Part shown: positions 6,352 through 11,032 of the stretch, piece by piece
Layout: each line of letters starts with the position of its first letter
Numbering within the stretch: the first letter of the stretch is position 1
Assembly: GCA_049642385.1 (NCBI GenBank)
Contig: JBAROU010000257.1
Span: 1-13,889, forward strand
Reading direction: 5' to 3'
Origin: JBAROU01 sp049642385
GTDB taxonomy: Bacteria > Chloroflexota > Dehalococcoidia > DSTF01 > RBG-16-68-14
Length of the DNA: 13,889 bases
The notes under the pieces: generated by a model
The model's input: the letters and a program-made list of their open reading frames with translations, nothing else
Databases searched by the model: none
What the model was told of the DNA's origin: nothing
Position numbers and translations under genes: made by a program

Positions 6352-7617
6352 TTAGCCGGCCCGATCGCGCCGGCTGGCGAACCCATACGTTGCGCCACCG
6401 AACAGCACAACAAGACCGAGGAGCACGAGCATCGACCCGAACAGCAAAAGCCACGAACTCTCTGCGTGCTTCCCTGGGAGCGCAATGCCCGTGCTCGGCA
6501 GACCTGCATCTTGCGCGCCAGAACTCGGCCCTGGAAGGCTGGCCGGCGGGCTAGCCGCGATCTGCGTCGGGGTAGGCTCGTTGGTCGGCGTCGCGTCCGG
6601 CGTCGGTTCAGGCGTACTGGTTGCGGTTGCGGCCGTCGGCGTTTGGGGCGTAGCGGTCGCCGTCGGCACGGGGGTGCCTGTTGCGGCTTGCGCCGTTGCT
6701 GTGTCCGCCACGGTGGGTTGCGGTGTCGCTGTGTCCGTTGCCGTCGGTTGAGGGGTATCCGTCGCCGTCGGCTGTGGGGTATCCGTTACGGTCGCCGTGG
6801 AGGTTTCGGTTGGGAGTGCGACGAAGCTGGCAGTTTCGAGAAAGACGTTTGAGTCAAGAGAGCTATCGTCAGCGTCCGCGATGGCAAGCTTGACGTGGTT
6901 CGTCTGGTTCGCCGTGACGGCCGCCTGGCAGGTCAGAACCACCGTGAGGCCGTCCATCTCCGTATCGATACTTCCACCGCCATCTGACGGGTCGTTGTTG
7001 AGGTACAACGAGGGATTCTCGCGCGGGTCCGTGTTGAATGGATTGCCGTTGTTGATTGCGTTGATCGAGACAGGATCGCCGTTCACGGTGGCACAGTTTA
7101 CGCCGTTGATGAAGAAGGCAAAGACATCGTTGAAGGAGCTGTGGACATATTCGTTGTACTCTTCGGACGCGAAGACGTACTGGAACTCGACTTGAGTGCT
7201 CAGGGGTACGAAATCAAATTCCAACACCGCGGCGTCGAAGGTGGAAGACGATGTGAGAGCATCCAGATCCGCGTCGCCGGCGGTGGGGTTATTCGTCGTG
7301 GTACCATCGGAGACATTCGGGCCGGGCACGTCACCGATGCCACCGCTACCTAGGACGACGCCGGACTCGAACCCGATGATGCCCGTGCCACCGCTGAATG
7401 TGCCTGCGGCAATGTCGCTACCCGTGTAGACGACGTTTGAGATTGTGAGTCCGCCGCCCACCAGGTCGTTCGCGAGATCATCGGGTGTGAGCGCTCCCGT
7501 AAGGTCGCTCGTGGCGAGGCCAGCTCCCGCATCTGCCCGCTGGGTGATACCGATAACACGGGACAACAGGATGGCGGATAGCAGAACTGCGATTGCGATG
7601 ACGGCATAGTTGCGCAT
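6352..7617 (-). CDS. Secreted choice-of-anchor L domain protein with Thr/Pro stalk and LPxTG cell-wall anchor
   Basis: 421 aa. Residues 1-30 are an export signal (hydrophobic 4-24, likely cut after ADA). Residues ~36-266 match the choice-of-anchor L domain: LTPDDLANDLVGGGLTISNV, GIIGFESGVVLGSG, FVFASEEYNEYV-like VFASEEYNEYV, NDVFAFFINGVN and LAIADADDSSLDSNVFLE. Residues 268-372 are a Thr/Pro/Ala-rich stalk with TDTPQPTA repeats. The end is a sortase signal: L373-P-S-T-G377, a helix at about 388-413, then RRDR. The protein is therefore expected outside the cell, covalently wall-linked, in adhesion or surface display; the exact ligand is unknown. It has a strong AGGAGG 7 bases before the ATG and a FliA/WhiG-type promoter at 7687-7713. 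No sortase gene is visible here. Confidence 0.9.
   Translation of the reverse strand: MRNYAVIAIAVLLSAILLSRVIGITQRADAGAGLATSDLTGALTPDDLANDLVGGGLTISNVVYTGSDIAAGTFSGGTGIIGFESGVVLGSGGIGDVPGPNVSDGTTTNNPTAGDADLDALTSSSTFDAAVLEFDFVPLSTQVEFQYVFASEEYNEYVHSSFNDVFAFFINGVNCATVNGDPVSINAINNGNPFNTDPRENPSLYLNNDPSDGGGSIDTEMDGLTVVLTCQAAVTANQTNHVKLAIADADDSSLDSNVFLETASFVALPTETSTATVTDTPQPTATDTPQPTATDTATPQPTVADTATAQAATGTPVPTATATPQTPTAATATSTPEPTPDATPTNEPTPTQIAASPPASLPGPSSGAQDAGLPSTGIALPGKHAESSWLLLFGSMLVLLGLVVLFGGATYGFASRRDRAG
6709..6786 (-). repeat. 24-bp in-frame tandem repeats encoding TDTPQPTA
   Basis: Two exact 8-residue units and a third with an AT insertion (TDTPQPTA, TDTPQPTA, TDTATPQPTV; residues 278-303) lie in the stalk of the surface protein. 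Low-complexity Thr/Pro repeats continue to about residue 350. Copy number could vary and change stalk length. Confidence 0.75.
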
Positions 7618-7686
7618 TGGTCTCCTCCTTGAGCAGCGCGTGATAGGAACAGCCGTTCGTGACGGCCCTGATACGCCTACAGGGTG

Positions 7687-7713
7687 TTATCGGTCAATGC
7701 GAGGAAGTGTTTA
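7687..7713 (-). promoter_or_regulatory. FliA/WhiG-type (sigma-28) promoter for the LPxTG surface-protein gene
   Basis: On the minus strand, TAAACACT-N11-ACCGATAA. Against TAAAGTTT-N11-GCCGATAA this is 5/8 and 7/8 with the exact spacer and an intact TAAA. The start codon is 69 bases downstream. The 5' leader has two small stems (CCCTG/CAGGG and GCCGT/ACGGC) before the AGGAGG. Confidence 0.7.
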
Positions 7714-7772
7714 TATACGCCTCGTGGAAGAGGAGCTCGGCAGGAGGCAACGAGAGAAAGGACGCCAGCGGC

Positions 7773-8009
7773 TTAGGCGGCAGCGGTGTCCCTCGAGCTG
7801 GCGTCGGGGGCGTCCATGAGGGCCGCTTCCGGAGCCGACTTCACGAGCCAGAGTTGTGGCTTGCCCCGCGTAACATCGCCGTCGTCTGATCCTTGATCAT
7901 CGTCGTCGCTATTGGCGTAGGCCGCCGCGAGCATCTCGCGGTCAGGCAGGCGCCCGTACATCACGGTGAGGTATGCCACCAGGCCCAGAAAGTCGGCGGG
8001 GGATCGCAT
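7773..8009 (-). CDS. Small hypothetical acidic protein
   Basis: 78 aa; family not recognised. The first ~32 residues (MRSPADFLGLVAYLTVMYGR...) look helical and moderately hydrophobic. An acidic run follows (NSDDDDQGSDDGD) and then KPQLWLVKSAP and an alanine-rich end. It may be a small cytoplasmic or membrane-associated protein; no signal peptide is clear. Support for reality: a strong Shine-Dalgarno AAAGGAG at 8017-8023 with a 7-base spacer, and a FliA/WhiG-type promoter ending about 46 bases upstream of the start. It lies 155 bases upstream of the LPxTG surface-protein gene on the same strand, so the two may be co-regulated. An imperfect hairpin (7760-7791) overlaps its stop and could reduce read-through. 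Confidence 0.6.
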   Translation of the reverse strand: MRSPADFLGLVAYLTVMYGRLPDREMLAAAYANSDDDDQGSDDGDVTRGKPQLWLVKSAPEAALMDAPDASSRDTAAA

Positions 8010-8049
8010 GCGGCAGCTCCTTTTGTGCTCAGAATTGGGGAAGTCTCAC

Positions 8050-8113
8050 GGTAAGCTATCGGCAGGCGCGTCTGAATCTGTAGGCTTTTCGGCCTCGATC
8101 GGGTAAGCTATCG
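8050..8113. repeat. Pair of 12-bp direct repeats in a divergent intergenic region
   Basis: GGTAAGCTATCG occurs at 8050-8061 and again at 8102-8113, 52 bases apart (about five helical turns), between the 78-aa gene (-) and the hydrolase gene (+). The first copy overlaps the predicted -10 element of the minus-strand promoter. It could be a paired operator or a short duplication. Confidence 0.5.
8056..8082 (-). promoter_or_regulatory. FliA/WhiG-type (sigma-28) promoter for the 78-aa gene
   Basis: On the minus strand, TACAGATT-N11-GCCGATAG. This matches TAAAGTTT-N11-GCCGATAA at 6/8 and 7/8 with the exact 11-base spacer, the best total of the three such sites in this window. The ATG at 8009 is 46 bases beyond the -10 element. 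Confidence 0.6.
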
Positions 8114-8139
8114 ACGATTCCGTGCCGAGGAGTTGAGCC

Positions 8140-8985
8140 ATGACCACCGCTGTCGAGCCACGAGACCACACGGTCGAGGCACGAGGTCTGCGCTTCCACT
8201 ACGTCGAGTGGGGCGAGCCAGATGCGCCGCCCATCGTGATCCTGCACGGGCTGAGCAGCATGTGCCGAATCTGGGACACCTTCGCGCGCGACTTCCAGGA
8301 TCGCTACCACCTGATCTGCCTGGACCAACGCGGGCACGGCGAAACCACTTGGCCGGGCGAGCCTGCCTACAGCACCGATGATTACACGGGTGACCTGCAA
8401 GCGCTGGTCGACGCCTGGGGCCTCGATCGCTTCGTGCTGATGGGTCTCTCGATGGGCGGCATGAACTCGATGGCGTACGCCGCGCGCAACCCGGAGCGGG
8501 TAACGCACCTCGTCCCCGTTGACATCCCGCCGCGGGCACCCCGCGACCCGAATTCGCCCCAGCAGATCATCAACAAGCACGTCGCCGAGAACGGCCATCC
8601 CACGTTTGAGGACCACGAAGCAGCGTTGCGGGCGATGCGGCTCACGAATCAGACGACGCCCGACGAGCCGCTGCGGTATCGACTGCGCTATTTGCTGAAG
8701 CAGCTTCCGGACGGTCGCTGGACGTTCATGCACGACCCGAAGGTGAGCTACTATTGGCAGCCGGCCGACCTCTGGGAGGAGGTGCCCAAGATCACTTGCC
8801 CTACCCTGATCGTGCGCGGTGGTAAGTCGCAGGTGCTGTCCGAGAAGACCGCCTTGCGCATGCGCGACACCTTCCCCAGCGCGGAGCTGGTCACGATCGA
8901 CGAAGCGGGCCACACCGTACCGGAGGATACCCAGCAGGAGTTCATCCAGGCGGTGGAGAGGTTCCTGGGACATCACCCGGTCTAG
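8140..8985 (+). CDS. Alpha/beta-fold hydrolase
   Basis: 281 aa, the normal single-domain length. It has oxyanion-loop ILHGLSSM near 30, LDQRGHGETTWPG, the nucleophile elbow GLSMGG with Ser104, and the catalytic His258 in DEAGHTVPED. At the usual acid position after strand 6 (RGG-x-S-D-x-L) this protein has RGGKSQVL with Gln231, so the acid may come from elsewhere or activity may be reduced. The family covers esterases, C-C hydrolases, epoxide hydrolases and dehalogenases; the substrate cannot be told from sequence. No signal peptide, so cytoplasmic. GAGGAG 7 bases before the ATG supports the start. It converges with the methyltransferase gene and overlaps it by 4 bases (CTAG). Confidence 0.92.
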   Translation: MTTAVEPRDHTVEARGLRFHYVEWGEPDAPPIVILHGLSSMCRIWDTFARDFQDRYHLICLDQRGHGETTWPGEPAYSTDDYTGDLQALVDAWGLDRFVLMGLSMGGMNSMAYAARNPERVTHLVPVDIPPRAPRDPNSPQQIINKHVAENGHPTFEDHEAALRAMRLTNQTTPDEPLRYRLRYLLKQLPDGRWTFMHDPKVSYYWQPADLWEEVPKITCPTLIVRGGKSQVLSEKTALRMRDTFPSAELVTIDEAGHTVPEDTQQEFIQAVERFLGHHPV

Positions 8986-9863
8986 CCTGCCGTCTGGAGA
9001 GCGCCGGCTTCCCACCAGAGCGTCGCGAGGGGCCACTGGCGGACCGGATGGGCCAGCCGGCCGTCGTCTGTCGGTTCGAGTTGCTTTGCCAACGCCTCCC
9101 GGAGTCGCGCACGCTGCTCGCGGTCATCTCCGACAGCGACCGACTCCGCCAGCCGTTCGACCGCGTCGTCCAGGCTGTCGAAGACGCGTGGCGTCTGCGC
9201 ACGGACGATCTCGACGTTCGTATAGCAGCCAAGCTGGTGCAGCACGTTCAACGCGTCGATGTACGTCGGCTGGGGCAGGCGCTGGCTACCGTGCACTGCC
9301 TCCCACAGCCCAAGCTGGTCGAACCAGGGCTGCCCCACCATGAGCTGGAGGAGGCACAGGCGCCTCGCGTGACCGTCGAAGGCGCGCAGGAACGGCACGA
9401 CATCTTCGATCGGATAGAGGACGTGGGCCGAGATGATCACGTCGGCTTGGGGCACGCGGTCCGCGACATCAGGCCAGGCACCCTCGACAACGTCCACGTT
9501 GTCAAGCTTCTGTTCTGTAGCGTCGTCGCGCAAAAAGCGCAGCATTCCGGGTGACGGATCGATCGCGACGACACGCCGTGCGTGGCGAGCAAGCGGTATC
9601 GCGTGGCGCCCGGTGCCCGCCCCGACGTCCAGCACCACATCGTCCGGTCGCAAATACCGCAAGACGCAGGCCAGCAAGGCGTCGCCGCCCTGACTCGCCT
9701 CTCGCGCGAATTTGTGGAGCCCCTCCGCGCGACGCGCCCAATAGTCGTCTGTAGTTCGCCCTTCCTGGGCGCAAGCAGCGTCGTGTTGCTCCCTGCGCGA
9801 AACGACGATGTCTCGCCAGAGCGTTATGTAATCTATAGGTGCGACTTCGGTCATTCCGTCCAT
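8982..9863 (-). CDS. Class I SAM-dependent methyltransferase
   Basis: 293 aa. The Rossmann methyltransferase core is clear: motif I VVLDVGAGTG (76-85), an acidic end of strand 2 in VVAIDPSPGML (D102), and motif III-like ADVIISAHVLYPI (140-152). An N-terminal helical extension with DYWARRAEGLHKFA precedes it, as in small-molecule methyltransferases of the Methyltransf_25/11 type. The substrate is unknown and there is no membrane segment. Two starts are possible, ATG at 9863 or ATG at 9854 (MTEVAPIDY); neither has a convincing Shine-Dalgarno (a weak GGACGGA precedes the second). The stop shares CTAG with the convergent hydrolase gene and no terminator is seen between them. Confidence 0.88.
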   Translation of the reverse strand: MDGMTEVAPIDYITLWRDIVVSRREQHDAACAQEGRTTDDYWARRAEGLHKFAREASQGGDALLACVLRYLRPDDVVLDVGAGTGRHAIPLARHARRVVAIDPSPGMLRFLRDDATEQKLDNVDVVEGAWPDVADRVPQADVIISAHVLYPIEDVVPFLRAFDGHARRLCLLQLMVGQPWFDQLGLWEAVHGSQRLPQPTYIDALNVLHQLGCYTNVEIVRAQTPRVFDSLDDAVERLAESVAVGDDREQRARLREALAKQLEPTDDGRLAHPVRQWPLATLWWEAGALQTAG

Positions 9864-9983
9864 CCTAAGGCGAGGCGGCGCAGAGGCGCCAGAAAAAAGC
9901 TGCGACCACGTTGTAACGCTTTTCGCGCGCCTGACGTTAGAGGTTTTGATGGCCCGGGATGGGCCCGGTCCCTGCGACCCCGT

Positions 9984-10001
9984 CGGCAGGTTCGCCTGCC
10001 G
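9984..10001. other. TTCG-loop hairpin in the leader upstream of the riboswitch
   Basis: A perfect 7-bp stem (CGGCAGG, loop TTCG, CCTGCCG) lies 32 bases before the aptamer. The stretch 9864-9983 upstream holds no gene and no confident promoter: TTGTAA at 9911 and TTTGAT at 9945 are only weak -35/-10 resemblances. The hairpin may be part of the sigma-factor leader RNA or lie before its transcription start. Confidence 0.5.
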
Positions 10002-10033
10002 CAGGCATGGAGCGCCTCAACAACCGCATACGA

Positions 10034-10119
10034 GGCGCCGACAAGGGCAAACCCCTCGAAAGAGGGGGGCGCAAAGCCACGGGCCTACCGCTCCTGGGAG
10101 TTAGGGCCGCCGGGCTGCC
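10034..10119 (+). promoter_or_regulatory. Cyclic-di-GMP-I riboswitch aptamer (GEMM-I)
   Basis: The GEMM-I landmarks are present in order. P1 is GGC/GCC (10034-10036 with 10117-10119). An 8-base joiner leads to GGGCAAACC (10045-10053). The P1b stem CCCCTC/GAGGGG is capped by a GAAA tetraloop (10058-10061). Then come GG-CGCAAAGCC (10068-10078), CACGGGCCTA, a variable hairpin, TTAGGGCCGCC and GGGCTGCC. Spacings match the V. cholerae Vc2 RNA. The base matching Vc2 A47 (GGGACGCAAAGCC), which stacks between the two guanines of the ligand, is G10069 here. The aptamer ends 108 bases before the sigma-factor start and on the same strand. Recognised from memory, not from a covariance search. Confidence 0.9.
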
Positions 10120-10174
10120 GAACCGCCACTTCGGACATCCCTGCTTCCCTCCCCATCAGCAAGCCCTCCCGCAA

Positions 10175-10221
10175 GCCCGCGCGTCGCCTCGAAGCGCCCC
10201 GAATTATCGGGGCGAGGGAGG
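10175..10221 (+). promoter_or_regulatory. Probable translational expression platform for the riboswitch
   Basis: A perfect 8-bp hairpin (CGCCCCGA, loop ATTA, TCGGGGCG; 10195-10214) ends against the Shine-Dalgarno GGGAGG (10216-10221), 6 bases before the ATG. CCTCCC at 10175-10180, and again at 10148-10153, is an exact complement of that Shine-Dalgarno. No T-run follows the hairpin, so control of translation is more likely than transcription termination. Which state is ON cannot be told from sequence. Confidence 0.55.
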
Positions 10222-10227
10222 CTAACC

Positions 10228-10950
10228 ATGTCGAGGCGAGAAGACCTGATTCTGAGGCACATGCCGCTCGTAGCGTTTGTCGTGAACCGCCTGTCATCGG
10301 ACGGCAGTCGGATTCTGGGACTCGACCGAGAGGACGCGATGAGCTACGGCATCGAAGGGCTCATCCAATGCGTCGATGGGTTTGATCCCACTCGAGGCAC
10401 GAGCTTCGCCAGCTTCGCCGTGCGCCGCATTCGTGGCTCCATCTTGGATGCGATTCGCCGGCAGGATCCCCTGCCTCGCTCACTGCGCCGGAGCACGAGG
10501 GAAGTCGAACGGGCGGCACAGGAGCTTGCAGTGCAGCTGGGGCGCTGGCCGAACCGAAAGGAATTGGCGGTTCGGTTAGGTACTACTCCAGATTCGGTAC
10601 AGGAGATCCAGCGCCACGCGACATCGCGGTTCGTGTCGCTAGAACATACGCTCCAGGAGCGCTCCCGCGATGGCACGGTCTTCGGCTGGGACCCTGTTGA
10701 CGAGGACGCCCGAGGGGATCCCGCCGTTGCAGCAGAGCAAAACGCTGCGCTTGCCCTGCTACGTTCCGCGGTCGACCAGCTCAGCGAGCGCGACCGGGCG
10801 ATTCTCCAGCTTCGATACGGCGAATCTCGGCCGTTCCACGAGGTTGGGCAGCTGCTCGGACTCTCAGAGTCGCGTGTTTGCCAGCTTCACAAGCGTATCC
10901 TGCGCCAGCTCCGCGAGCAGCTTGCCGAGACGCTGGAAGCGGCCGCTTGA
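10228..10950 (+). CDS. RNA polymerase sigma factor of the FliA/WhiG (sigma-28) group
   Basis: 240 aa, usual for FliA/WhiG. Region 2 spans about 5-75: HMPLVAFVVNRL, DAMSYGIEGLIQCVDGFDPTRGTSFASFAVRRIRGSI-type core, with RRQDPLPRS leading into region 3. Region 3 is about 80-150 (WPNRKELAVRLGTTPDSVQEI). Region 4 is about 183-235, with LSERDRAILQLRY and the helix-turn-helix GQLLGLSESRVCQLHKR, the SESRVxQLH form typical of FliA and WhiG. It directs RNA polymerase to TAAAGTTT-N11-GCCGATAA promoters, three of which are predicted in this window. No anti-sigma gene (flgM or rsiG) or flagellar gene is visible. The Shine-Dalgarno GGGAGG has a 6-base spacer. A c-di-GMP riboswitch in its leader implies control by c-di-GMP. 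Confidence 0.92.
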   Translation: MSRREDLILRHMPLVAFVVNRLSSDGSRILGLDREDAMSYGIEGLIQCVDGFDPTRGTSFASFAVRRIRGSILDAIRRQDPLPRSLRRSTREVERAAQELAVQLGRWPNRKELAVRLGTTPDSVQEIQRHATSRFVSLEHTLQERSRDGTVFGWDPVDEDARGDPAVAAEQNAALALLRSAVDQLSERDRAILQLRYGESRPFHEVGQLLGLSESRVCQLHKRILRQLREQLAETLEAAA

Positions 10951-10963
10951 GCATAAGGGATGT

Positions 10964-10990
10964 GAACCTGGGCGCTATTCATGCCGATAA
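10964..10990 (+). promoter_or_regulatory. FliA/WhiG-type (sigma-28) promoter for the HD-GYP gene
   Basis: GAACCTGG-N11-GCCGATAA: the -10 is an exact 8/8 match, the -35 is weak (3/8) and the spacer is the exact 11 bases. It lies in the 82-base gap between the sigma-factor gene and the HD-GYP gene, so the sigma factor probably transcribes the gene next to it. Read-through from the sigma gene is also possible, since no terminator is seen. Confidence 0.65.
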
Positions 10991-11032
10991 CGTTATAGGA
11001 GGCTCGGTTTCCATCGGGGGCCCCGCATACCT

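Noticed and set aside
6709..6786. CRISPR-like repeat pattern
   Set aside because: Repeats are in frame, unspaced, and encode the Thr/Pro stalk; there are no spacers.
7549..7556. ACCGATAA on the plus strand inside the surface-protein gene
   Set aside because: No -35 match and no plus-strand gene downstream; chance occurrence in coding DNA.
7618..7690. Possible second c-di-GMP riboswitch in the surface-protein leader
   Set aside because: Only two short stems are present; none of the GGGCAAACC or CGCAAAGCC landmarks is seen.
8056..9036. 326-codon minus-strand frame antisense to the hydrolase
   Set aside because: Shadow of the alpha/beta hydrolase gene, which has clear catalytic motifs.
10204..10211. 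CCCGATAA on the minus strand resembles a sigma-28 -10
   Set aside because: It is part of the hairpin before the sigma gene and has no TAAA-like -35 at the right spacing (CATG there).
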